A stretch of DNA of 64,000 bases. Source: CAYMZZ01 sp964395095. Its GTDB lineage: Bacteria > Bacteroidota > Bacteroidia > Chitinophagales > Chitinophagaceae. Positions 32,731 through 39,789 of this stretch are shown piece by piece (the stretch's first letter is position 1; each line of letters begins with the position of its first letter). The notes beneath the pieces were generated by a model. The model saw only the letters and a program-made list of their open reading frames with translations. It did not search any database and was not told the origin of the DNA. Location of the stretch: the NCBI GenBank assembly GCA_964395095.1, contig CAYMZZ010000009.1:62001-126000 (forward strand), written 5' to 3'. A program made the translations under genes and the position numbers.

Positions 32731-32748
32731 TCCGGGGGTTAGCCCGGG
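32731..32748 (+). promoter_or_regulatory. Leader hairpin before rplM (candidate ribosomal leader)
   Basis: CCGGG (32732-32736) pairs with CCCGG (32743-32747) around GGTTAG. It lies in a GC-rich part of the rplM leader. Ribosomal protein operons often carry autoregulatory leaders; there is no further evidence here. Confidence 0.35.
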
Positions 32749-32801
32749 GCGATTATCCAAAAACGAGGCGCTAAACACGCTTCATAAAGACAGATTAAAC
32801 A

Positions 32802-33245
32802 ATGAGTAAATTACATTTCACTACCAAGCATGCGAACGAGGCTACCGTAAAGCGCAACTGGTACGTTGTGGACGGTACTAATCAAACCGTAGGTCGCATG
32901 TGTGCACGTATTGCCGCCATGCTGCGCGGTAAGCACAAAGCCAGCTATACCCCCCATGTGGATACTGGAGACTACATTATTGTTATCAATGCCGAAAAAG
33001 TGGTATTGACCGGCGACAAGCTGAATCAGAAAATGTATGACCACTACACGGGTTATCCCGGTGGTTTGAAGGAAGAAGTGGCCGGCAACCTGCTGAAGCG
33101 TCGTCCGGAAGTAGTGGTGGAGCGCGCCGTAAAAGGTATGCTTCCCAAAAACAGGCTGGGCCGCAAGATGTATAAGAAACTGTTTGTGTATGCTGGTGCC
33201 GAACACCCCCATACCGCACAGCAACCCAAGGAACTTAAATTCTAA
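32802..33245 (+). CDS. rplM: 50S ribosomal protein L13
   Basis: 147 residues, normal length. Conserved blocks WYVVDGTNQTVGRMCARIA, YTPHVDTGDYIIVINAEKV and PKNRLGRKMYKKLFVYAG. L13 is an early-assembly 23S rRNA-binding protein. First gene of rplM-rpsI-rpsB-tsf, a common arrangement in Bacteroidota. Long leader with a possible regulatory hairpin. Confidence 0.98.
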   Translation: MSKLHFTTKHANEATVKRNWYVVDGTNQTVGRMCARIAAMLRGKHKASYTPHVDTGDYIIVINAEKVVLTGDKLNQKMYDHYTGYPGGLKEEVAGNLLKRRPEVVVERAVKGMLPKNRLGRKMYKKLFVYAGAEHPHTAQQPKELKF

Positions 33246-33302
33246 GTAGCTGTTGTTTCACACTACAAACTATTCAACTCTAACATTTACAAAATAACAT
33301 AA

Positions 33303-33692
33303 ATGGAAAAGCAAAAAAATGGCGTAGGCCGTCGGAAAGAAGCCGTGACCCGCGTATTCCTGAGCAAGGGCGATGGAAAGATTACGGTGAACGACAAGGA
33401 CTACAAAGAGTATTTTCCGCTGGTGTACCTGCAAAACCAGGTAGAGCGTCCGTTGAAGACGATTGATGCGCTCGACAAATTCGATATCAAGATCAACGCT
33501 ACCGGTGGTGGTGTAAAAGGCCAGGCTGAAGCTGCCATGCTCGGTATTTCCCGTGTGTTGGTGGACCTGAATCCTGAGTTTCGCCCCGCACTGAAGGCAG
33601 CCGGATTGCTGAAACGCGATCCCCGCTCGGTGGAAAGGAAGAAATTCGGTCACAAAAAAGCGCGCAGAAGCTACCAGTTCTCTAAGCGTTAA
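33303..33692 (+). CDS. rpsI: 30S ribosomal protein S9
   Basis: 129 residues, usual length. GVGRRKEAVTRVFLSKGDGK at the start and the basic C-terminal tail ending KKARRSYQFSKR, whose final Arg reaches the P-site tRNA. 57 bp after rplM in the same operon. Confidence 0.98.
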   Translation: MEKQKNGVGRRKEAVTRVFLSKGDGKITVNDKDYKEYFPLVYLQNQVERPLKTIDALDKFDIKINATGGGVKGQAEAAMLGISRVLVDLNPEFRPALKAAGLLKRDPRSVERKKFGHKKARRSYQFSKR

Positions 33693-33728
33693 TCGGAAAA
33701 TACATCACTCGATAAATATTCTTATTAA

Positions 33729-34616
33729 ATGGAAAATAATACATCCTTACAACAGCAACTTCTGGAAGCCGGCGTGCATTTCGGTCACCTGAAGAAGAAA
33801 TGGAATCCCAAGATGTTGCCTTACATCTTTGCTGAAAAGAAAGGTATCCATATCATCGACCTCAACAAGACTGTTGAGTGCCTACAGGAAACTGCGGCTG
33901 CGCTCAAGCAGATCGCCCGCAGTGGTAAGAAGATCCTGTTTGTAGGTACTAAAAAGCAGGCGAAAGATATCGTGAACGAATGCGCACAGCGCGTTAACAT
34001 GCCCTTCGTTACCGAGCGTTGGCTGGGTGGCATGCTCACCAACTTCAACACCGTTCGCAAGAGCGTGAAGAAGATGCAGAGCATTGAGAAGATGCTGGGC
34101 GATGGTTCTTTCGACAGCATCACCAAAAAAGAAAGGCTCACCCTTACCCGCGACAAGGAGAAGATGGAAAAAGTGCTGGGTGGTATCGCCCAACTGGGTC
34201 GTGTACCGGCCGCCCTCTTCATCGTGGATATCGGCCATGAGCATATCGCTTTGGCAGAAGCCAAGCGCCTGGGCATCTCCACTTTTGGTGTGGTAGATAC
34301 CAACTGCGATCCCAACAAGGTTGACTTTGCCATTCCCGGCAATGACGACGCTACCAAGTCGATCGCCATTATCGTGAACTATATCACCGCCGCTATTGCC
34401 GAAGGTTTGGCCGAGCGCCAGGCTGCCAAGGATGAGGATACCGAAGATATCAGCGATGATGAAAAGGAAAAGAAAGCAGCACGTCTCGAAGCCGAAGCAC
34501 AGGCTGAAGGCGGACGCGGTGGTGGACGTGGTGGCGCAGGTCGCGGTCGTGGACCGGCCAGCGGACAACGTCGTCGCACACCCGGTGGCGGAGGCGCACC
34601 CGGTGGTCGTCGCTAA
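33729..34616 (+). CDS. rpsB: 30S ribosomal protein S2 with RGG-rich tail
   Basis: 295 residues, compared with about 240 in E. coli. The core is normal: GVHFGHLKKKWNPKM, FVGTKKQAKDIV, RWLGGMLTNFNT, DTNCDPNKVDF. After about residue 230 comes an acidic/Lys segment (DEDTEDISDDEKEKKAARLE) and then a Gly/Arg tail with repeated GGRGGGRG and GRGRG motifs, ending APGGRR. S2 extensions occur in Bacteroidota, but this one is notably RGG-like, which could give extra RNA contacts. 36 bp after rpsI. Confidence 0.97.
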   Translation: MENNTSLQQQLLEAGVHFGHLKKKWNPKMLPYIFAEKKGIHIIDLNKTVECLQETAAALKQIARSGKKILFVGTKKQAKDIVNECAQRVNMPFVTERWLGGMLTNFNTVRKSVKKMQSIEKMLGDGSFDSITKKERLTLTRDKEKMEKVLGGIAQLGRVPAALFIVDIGHEHIALAEAKRLGISTFGVVDTNCDPNKVDFAIPGNDDATKSIAIIVNYITAAIAEGLAERQAAKDEDTEDISDDEKEKKAARLEAEAQAEGGRGGGRGGAGRGRGPASGQRRRTPGGGGAPGGRR

Positions 34617-34667
34617 TAACAGCCCGGCTGTTGTGTTTTCCCTATTGTAAACCTTTAAATGAAAAGT

Positions 34668-35504
34668 ATGTCTACAGTTACTATAACTGCACAGGATATC
34701 AATAAACTTCGTCAGGCTACCGGCGCCGGTATGATGGATTGCCGTAAAGCACTCACTGAAACCAATGGTGATTTTGAAGCGGCTATCGACTGGTTGCGTA
34801 AGCAGGGACAGAAAGTGGCTGCCAAGCGTAGCGATCGTGAAGCAAAAGAAGGGGTGGTAATCGCGCAAACTTCTGCCGACAACAAGAGCGGTATCGTGGT
34901 ATGTATTAGCTGCGAAACGGATTTCGTATCCAAGAATACCGACTTCATCGCCTTTGCGCAAAGCATTGCCGATGCGGCCATCGCCAATAACGTGAACAGC
35001 GCGGAAGAACTGAACGATACCAAAATTGGTAGCGCTACGGTTGCCGACCTGGTAAACGATAAGCTGGCTTCCATCGGTGAAAAGATCGGCATCACCCGCT
35101 TTGAGCGTGTAAATGCTCCTTATGTGGCTTCTTATATCCACGGTGCTTACCGCATTGGTGTACTGGTGGGCATGAACAAAGAAGCGGCTGAAGCAGGTAA
35201 GGATGTGGCTATGCAAATTGCTGCCCTGAACCCGGTGGCAGTAGATGCCAATTCCGTATCGGCTGAAGTAATCGAGCGGGAAAAGACCATCATTATGGAC
35301 CTGATGAAGCAGGATCCCAAAATGGCAGGTAAGCCGGAAGAAATGCTGTCGAAAATTGCCGAAGGTAAACTGGGCGCTTTCTTCAAAGAAAATACACTGA
35401 CCGCACAACCCTTTGTGAAGGATGCCGGCAAATCTGTTGCCGACTACCTGAAAGAAGCCGGTGATGTGCAGGTGACAGAATTCAAAAGGGTAGCGCTGGG
35501 ATAA
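34668..35504 (+). CDS. tsf: Translation elongation factor Ts
   Basis: 278 residues from the ATG at 34668 (MSTVTITAQDINKLRQATGA); an ATG at 34659 adds only MKS. The N-terminal UBA-like domain has RQATGAGMMDCRKAL, and the TDFVSKN element (CETDFVSKNTDF) binds and opens EF-Tu to release GDP. Length fits the standard form. Downstream of rpsB, ends at a strong terminator. Confidence 0.97.
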   Translation: MSTVTITAQDINKLRQATGAGMMDCRKALTETNGDFEAAIDWLRKQGQKVAAKRSDREAKEGVVIAQTSADNKSGIVVCISCETDFVSKNTDFIAFAQSIADAAIANNVNSAEELNDTKIGSATVADLVNDKLASIGEKIGITRFERVNAPYVASYIHGAYRIGVLVGMNKEAAEAGKDVAMQIAALNPVAVDANSVSAEVIEREKTIIMDLMKQDPKMAGKPEEMLSKIAEGKLGAFFKENTLTAQPFVKDAGKSVADYLKEAGDVQVTEFKRVALG

Positions 35505-35527
35505 TTGATCCCCACTGCTCTTATACA

Positions 35528-35560
35528 ACGCGGCCCCGGATCACCCGGGGCCGCGTGCTT
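35528..35560 (+). terminator. Terminator of the rplM-rpsI-rpsB-tsf operon
   Basis: Perfect 12-bp stem ACGCGGCCCCGG / CCGGGGCCGCGT, loop ATCAC, then GCTTTT. Short T tract but very stable stem. Confidence 0.85.
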
Positions 35561-35662
35561 TTGGGGAATAGCCATTACCGGGAAAATTTCCCCGGGGATG
35601 CAATGAAATAATTGTCGTAAAAAACAATACAGTCCTGGCTATTTCCAGCGCCCGGCAATTCA

Positions 35663-35716
35663 CTCCTGCCGTTGCCGCAGGCAATGGCAGGAGCTAACCG
35701 GAAATCCCTATCTTCG
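35663..35716 (+). promoter_or_regulatory. pyrH promoter with an upstream 14-bp hairpin
   Basis: CTCCTGCC-G-TTGCC (35663-35676) pairs with GGCAA-T-GGCAGGAG (35680-35693), one G-T pair, 3-nt loop. A -7 box TATCTTCG follows at 35709-35716, 21 bp before the ATG. The dyad is centred about 45 bp upstream of the expected start of transcription, a position suited to an operator; it could also be a REP-like repeat. Confidence 0.5.
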
Positions 35717-35736
35717 CAGCGCTAAAACGGAAGCCC

Positions 35737-36453
35737 ATGTTGCCCAAGTACAAGAGAATTCTGCTTAAATTGTCCGGTGAATCGCTGATGGGGGAGAACA
35801 GTTTTGGAATGGACTCCAAAGTGATTGCGCAATACGCGCTGGATATTAAGTCGATCACCGAACTGGGCGTACAGGTAGCCATCGTGATTGGCGGTGGCAA
35901 TATTTACCGGGGCATGAATGAAGCGGAAACCGGTATAGAGCGCGCGCATGGCGACTATATGGGCATGCTGGCCACCGTTATCAATGGTATGGCCCTGCAG
36001 GCTGGCCTGGAAAGAGTGGGGGTTTATACCCGCCTGCAAAGCGCCATCAAAATGGAACAAATCGCTGAACCCTATATCCGCCGCCGTGCCATCCGCCATG
36101 TGGAGAAGGGACGGGTGGTCATCTTTGGCGCCGGTACCGGTAATCCCTATTTTACGACCGATACAGCCGGCTCACTACGGGCTATCGAGATCAATGCCGA
36201 CGTCATCCTCAAGGGCACCCGGGTAGACGGCATCTACACAGCCGACCCCGAAAAAGACCCCAATGCTACCAAATACGAAACCATCAGCTTCCAGGAATGC
36301 CTGAGCAAGAACCTTCGCGTGATGGACATGACCGCCTTCACCCTCTGCATGGAAAATAACCTCCCTATTATCGTATTCGACATGAATAAGGAGGGAAATC
36401 TGCGCCGCGTGGTAACCGGGGAGAAAGTGGGAACGCTGGTGAAGGGAAGTTGA
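35737..36453 (+). CDS. pyrH: UMP kinase
   Basis: 238 residues, usual length. Bacterial UMP kinase motifs: ILLKLSGESLMG (phosphate-binding), VIGGGNIYRGM, GTGNPYFTTDTAGSLRA and KGTRVDGIYTADPEKDP. It converts UMP to UDP for all pyrimidine nucleotide synthesis, in the cytoplasm, as a hexamer regulated by GTP/UTP. Its own promoter, separated from tsf by a terminator. Confidence 0.97.
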   Translation: MLPKYKRILLKLSGESLMGENSFGMDSKVIAQYALDIKSITELGVQVAIVIGGGNIYRGMNEAETGIERAHGDYMGMLATVINGMALQAGLERVGVYTRLQSAIKMEQIAEPYIRRRAIRHVEKGRVVIFGAGTGNPYFTTDTAGSLRAIEINADVILKGTRVDGIYTADPEKDPNATKYETISFQECLSKNLRVMDMTAFTLCMENNLPIIVFDMNKEGNLRRVVTGEKVGTLVKGS

Positions 36454-36456
36454 ACG

Positions 36457-36607
36457 TTTTAAGTTATAAGTTTTAAGTTATAAGTTTTAAGTTTAAGTAA
36501 GTAGAAGGGTTTGGAAGCCGAATGTCACCAAATCGGAGCAGAACTTTTGCCTTTAAATCTCAGTTCAAGGCGCCCACCCAATACTTAAAACTTACAACTT
36601 ACAACTG
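36457..36607. repeat. Heptad repeat pair, family A
   Basis: Left arm 36457-36500 (TAAGTTA/TAAGTTT heptads) begins 4 bp after the pyrH stop; inverted right arm 36579-36606. The flanking genes point the same way. The remaining gap to 36738 is AT-rich and shows no gene. Confidence 0.83.
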
Positions 36608-36738
36608 CATACACCCCTCTTCCTTTTCCCGAATTTCCTCCCTATCTTGCATCCACTTCCCTCCTATTGTGAAAAACAAAATAGCCGGATTCCGGGTATT
36701 TTTTTTAGTTTCAACCACCGTTAATAGACAACACTTTT

Positions 36739-37953
36739 ATGGCCGCCACCCTGACCCTATCCATCCTGGAGATCGTGTTATTGTTATTTGGGGCAATAAT
36801 CCTGGGGATCACTATCCATTTTTTTATAGCCAGCCGCCGCAACCTGCGGGCAGCCACGGAGGAGATGGAAAAAACCAGCTTCGCTCGCGATGAATGGAAA
36901 CTCCGTTATTTCAACGATATGGAAGAGCGCGACCGCGTACTGGCCAAACTGAAGGAGGAATTACAGGAAGCGGAGGAAAACAGCCGTATTTACAATATGG
37001 AGATCGACGAGCTGCGGAAAGAGCATCGCCTGCTGAAAGTAGAGCTCGAAAACGCTCGGGAGGCTGGTGGCGATGGCACGGACAAAGATATCCGCATTGA
37101 GGAGCTCGAATTACAGGTGCATCAATTGCAGGGCAAGCTTAATCAAAGCCATAAGGCCGAAGAACAACATACCGACCAGCAGCACCTGGTAGAAGAATTG
37201 CGCCGCGAGTTGAAGCAAATACGCCAGGAGCTGGAGCAGGAAAGGGCTGCCAACCAACAACAGCCGCAGCCCCTGGCCGGCAAGCCCGATTATCTTGACC
37301 AATTGAGGCAGGCACAAAGAAGCCTGGCCGAACATAACCAGAAGATCAACGAACTGCTGGGCAATATCGACGTGATAAAAGAGAAAGAGGAGAAGGAACG
37401 CGAAATGCAACGCAATAACGAAGAGCTCTTCAAGCAGTTGGAAGACATGCGCCGGGTGCTCGGTGAGAAGGAGCAGGAGATCAATCACATCAACCAGCAG
37501 CAGCAATTGACCCGGGAAATGAGCTCCATGCTCGACAATGCCTATGCGGAGTTTAACACGCTGCAGGGCAAGATCCATAAGCTGGAATCGCAACTCACCT
37601 CAGCGAAAATGATGAACCTCGAGATGGATGATCTGCGTGAGGAGCATACCCGGGTGCAGCGCGACCTGGAGGAACAACGCGGCAAAGCAACCCGCCTGGC
37701 TATGGAGAATCAGCAATTACAATCCATGCTGGCCGAAACCGAAGACAAGCTGCGGGAGGCCAATATACAACGCCAGCAACTGCAGAAGCGTGTTAGCTAT
37801 CTCGAAGAATTGAACAACGACCTGCAGGTGGTTTCCGAAACCAATAAAAAACTGGAGAGCCAGCTCCGCCGGGTGAGTGAACTCGAAAGCATGCTCAATG
37901 TAGTGTCGGAAGAAAGGGACCAGCTTATGCGTAAGCAGGGTGGTAGTCACTAA
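36739..37953 (+). CDS. Membrane-anchored coiled-coil protein
   Basis: 404 residues. One N-terminal membrane helix (LTLSILEIVLLLFGAIILGI, about 6-28) followed by about 350 residues of Glu/Gln/Leu-rich sequence with continuous heptad character (LKEELQEAEENSRIYNMEID, LEEQRGKATRLAMENQQLQ), so an extended coiled coil in the cytoplasm. Layout resembles structural or RmuC-like anchors, but no nuclease domain is present. Function unknown; possible scaffold or cell-shape role. Its own terminator follows. Confidence 0.8.
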   Translation: MAATLTLSILEIVLLLFGAIILGITIHFFIASRRNLRAATEEMEKTSFARDEWKLRYFNDMEERDRVLAKLKEELQEAEENSRIYNMEIDELRKEHRLLKVELENAREAGGDGTDKDIRIEELELQVHQLQGKLNQSHKAEEQHTDQQHLVEELRRELKQIRQELEQERAANQQQPQPLAGKPDYLDQLRQAQRSLAEHNQKINELLGNIDVIKEKEEKEREMQRNNEELFKQLEDMRRVLGEKEQEINHINQQQQLTREMSSMLDNAYAEFNTLQGKIHKLESQLTSAKMMNLEMDDLREEHTRVQRDLEEQRGKATRLAMENQQLQSMLAETEDKLREANIQRQQLQKRVSYLEELNNDLQVVSETNKKLESQLRRVSELESMLNVVSEERDQLMRKQGGSH

Positions 37954-37986
37954 ATAATCATCCCGAGATAGGAAATAAGAGAAGAA

Positions 37987-38025
37987 GAGCCGCAGGATCA
38001 GAATCCTGCGGCTCTTCTTTTTCAT
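37987..38025 (+). terminator. Terminator after the coiled-coil gene
   Basis: Perfect 14-bp stem AAGAGCCGCAGGAT / ATCCTGCGGCTCTT, loop CAGA, then CTTTTTC. One of the best stems in the window. Confidence 0.92.
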
Positions 38026-38049
38026 TTTTTTGGGGCCGTATTGCTTTCT

Positions 38050-38057
38050 TAATTTTG
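38050..38057 (+). promoter_or_regulatory. -7 box of pdxH
   Basis: TAATTTTG, perfect TAnnTTTG, 12 bp before the ATG at 38062. Confidence 0.6.
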
Positions 38058-38061
38058 TGGT

Positions 38062-38706
38062 ATGGGAAAAGATATAGCCTCTATTCGGCGCAACTATTCA
38101 TTGCATCAACTGGCAGAAGCAGAAGCCGCCACCGATCCTGTTGCTCAATTCGACAAGTGGTGGCAGGAGGCCCTCGAGTCGGAAATAGATGAGGTGAATG
38201 CAATGACCCTCGCCACGGCATCAGCCGATGGAGTACCCTCGGCCCGCATCGTGTTGTTGAAAGCCTATTCGCCGGAAGGCTTTGTTTTCTTTACCAATTA
38301 TGAGAGCTTTAAAGGCCGGCAACTGTTGGAGAACCCTAAAGCCTGCCTGGTATTTTTCTGGAAAGAACTGGAGCGCCAGGTGCGCATTACCGGGCTGGTA
38401 CAACGCGTGGATGCTTCCGAAAGCGACGAATATTTTTCATCCCGCCCCGAAGGCAGCCAGTTGGGCGCCATCGTATCGCCACAAAGCCGTAGCATCGAAA
38501 GCCGGGAATGGCTGGAGCACAAAATGATGGAAGCAGGAAAGGAGCTCGCAGGTACCGTATTGCGCCGCCCCGACCACTGGGGTGGCTTTATCGTGAAGCC
38601 GGTGCTGATGGAGTTTTGGCAGGGGCGCCCCTCAAGGCTGCACGACAGGCTGGAATATACCCTGCAGCAGGATGGAAGCTGGAAACGGGTACGACTGGCC
38701 CCATAA
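38062..38706 (+). CDS. pdxH: Pyridoxamine 5'-phosphate oxidase
   Basis: 214 residues, normal length. FMN-binding and catalytic motifs ARIVLLKAYSPEGFVFFTNY, KACLVFFWKELERQVRITG, and the C-terminal PDHWGGFIVKPVLMEFWQG with RPSRLHDRLEY. Oxidises pyridoxine- or pyridoxamine-5'-phosphate to pyridoxal 5'-phosphate, using FMN. Single gene with its own promoter. Confidence 0.97.
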   Translation: MGKDIASIRRNYSLHQLAEAEAATDPVAQFDKWWQEALESEIDEVNAMTLATASADGVPSARIVLLKAYSPEGFVFFTNYESFKGRQLLENPKACLVFFWKELERQVRITGLVQRVDASESDEYFSSRPEGSQLGAIVSPQSRSIESREWLEHKMMEAGKELAGTVLRRPDHWGGFIVKPVLMEFWQGRPSRLHDRLEYTLQQDGSWKRVRLAP

Positions 38707-38830
38707 AAAAAAACGGGCAACCGGAAGCCCCTGATCGGATTAGGCGGAATACCTGATAGCAGGTTTATTCGCCACTACATTCCGAAACAATACTGCTTAC
38801 CAATTGCCAGTTATGCAATCCCTGTAAGGA

Positions 38831-38944
38831 CTATGCTTTTTTAGAAGCGCTTGCAGTCGTTTTTCTCTTCTTGGCAGGGCGTGTTTTACCAAATGAACCT
38901 TTGAATCGTTTGCCCTTTGCCGTCTTTTTGTCACCTCTTCCCAT
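38831..38944 (-). CDS. 30S ribosomal protein THX
   Basis: A 37-codon gene, easily missed. Minus-strand ATG at 38944, stop at 38831. It starts MGRGDKKTAKGKRFKGSFGK and continues TRPAKKRKTTASASKKA, matching the short basic THX/S31 family of Bacteroidota (MGKGDKK..GK...SYGK.RP.K). The Thermus homologue sits in a cavity at the top of the 30S head. Downstream of hup on the same strand, after a terminator, with a likely -7 box TATTTTTA near 38973. Confidence 0.9.
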   Translation of the reverse strand: MGRGDKKTAKGKRFKGSFGKTRPAKKRKTTASASKKA

Positions 38945-38991
38945 AGTAATGTGTATTTAATTAAAGCGTAAAAATAAACTATTTCAACAAA

Positions 38992-39023
38992 AAAGCTCCG
39001 GTACTCGCAAGCACGGGAGCTTT
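38992..39023 (-). terminator. Terminator of the HU gene
   Basis: Stem AAAGCTCC (38992-38999) / GGAGCTTT (39016-39023) with a 16-nt loop; on the minus strand it is followed by TTTTTT. Lies 20 bp downstream of the HU stop. Confidence 0.75.
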
Positions 39024-39042
39024 GTGGCCATCAAATAACCTG

Positions 39043-39312
39043 TTAGAGCTTTGCAGCCAGCTCTTTACCAGCCTTGAAGCGGGCTACTTTGCGGGCTTTG
39101 ATCTTAATAACTTCGTTGGTTCTCGGGTTACGGCCATTGCGGGCTTTCCTTTTGGATACGGAAAATGTGCCAAAACCAACCAGGGTCACTTTGCCGCCAG
39201 ATTTCAGGGTTTTGGTAACGGCATCAATAAAAGAGTCCAGCGCTTCATTCGCCTGGGTCTTGGTGATACCGGCATCTTCCGAAAGCTTCGCAATTAATTC
39301 AGCTTTGTTCAT
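39043..39312 (-). CDS. hup: HU family DNA-binding protein
   Basis: 89 residues, the standard HU length. MNKAELIAKLSEDAGITKTQ, the dimerising GKVTLVGFGTFSV, and the DNA-bending arm ARNGRNPRTNEVIKIKARK with the key NP. Abundant nucleoid protein that bends DNA. Promoter on the minus strand with a perfect -7 box at 39351-39344. Confidence 0.97.
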   Translation of the reverse strand: MNKAELIAKLSEDAGITKTQANEALDSFIDAVTKTLKSGGKVTLVGFGTFSVSKRKARNGRNPRTNEVIKIKARKVARFKAGKELAAKL

Positions 39313-39343
39313 AATATGATTTTTTGATGTTTTTTAACGGCGA

Positions 39344-39351
39344 CAAATTTA
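39344..39351 (-). promoter_or_regulatory. -7 box of the HU gene
   Basis: TAAATTTG on the minus strand, 31 bp before the ATG at 39312; perfect TAnnTTTG. Confidence 0.65.
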
Positions 39352-39441
39352 GTCGCTTTTCCTATAGGTCAGCCATAAATTTTCCATGAATTTCCGAGAG
39401 AAAATCCGCTGAAACCCGCTACAGGCAAGAATTGTGCACAA

Positions 39442-39747
39442 TCAATCCACAACCTGCAATACCGAGCGGAAGGCGATCACTTTATCGCCCCAGCTACTCA
39501 GCGATTTGGCACGCAAAGCTTCCGAATAGTCGCGGATATATTTGTTGTAAAGGGCCTTGCTGTCGGCATGGTATTGCACGGCGTAGGTATGTCCCTCCGT
39601 ATTATCCACTTCTATCATCTGCAGAATCACTGCATGCGTAAAACAGCCCGTGGCTACTACTTCCGGTATATGTTCCCGGCGCATCCATTGCAGCCATTCT
39701 TCCGCAATGCTGAGGTCCACCTTTGTGGTCACGTTGTAAATGATCAA
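39442..39747 (-). CDS. DUF4286 family protein
   Basis: 101 residues, MIIYNVTTKVDLSIAEEWLQ, with a WLQWMRREHIPEVVATGCF segment and a C-terminal FRSVLQVV strand. Ferredoxin-like alpha/beta fold expected for this Bacteroidota family; cytoplasmic, function not known. Same strand as and 42 bp downstream of the DUF2339 gene, possibly one operon. Confidence 0.85.
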   Translation of the reverse strand: MIIYNVTTKVDLSIAEEWLQWMRREHIPEVVATGCFTHAVILQMIEVDNTEGHTYAVQYHADSKALYNKYIRDYSEALRAKSLSSWGDKVIAFRSVLQVVD

Positions 39748-39789
39748 AGCCTGTGTTTTGCCCGCGAAGTTAATGCATTCGCATTTTCA

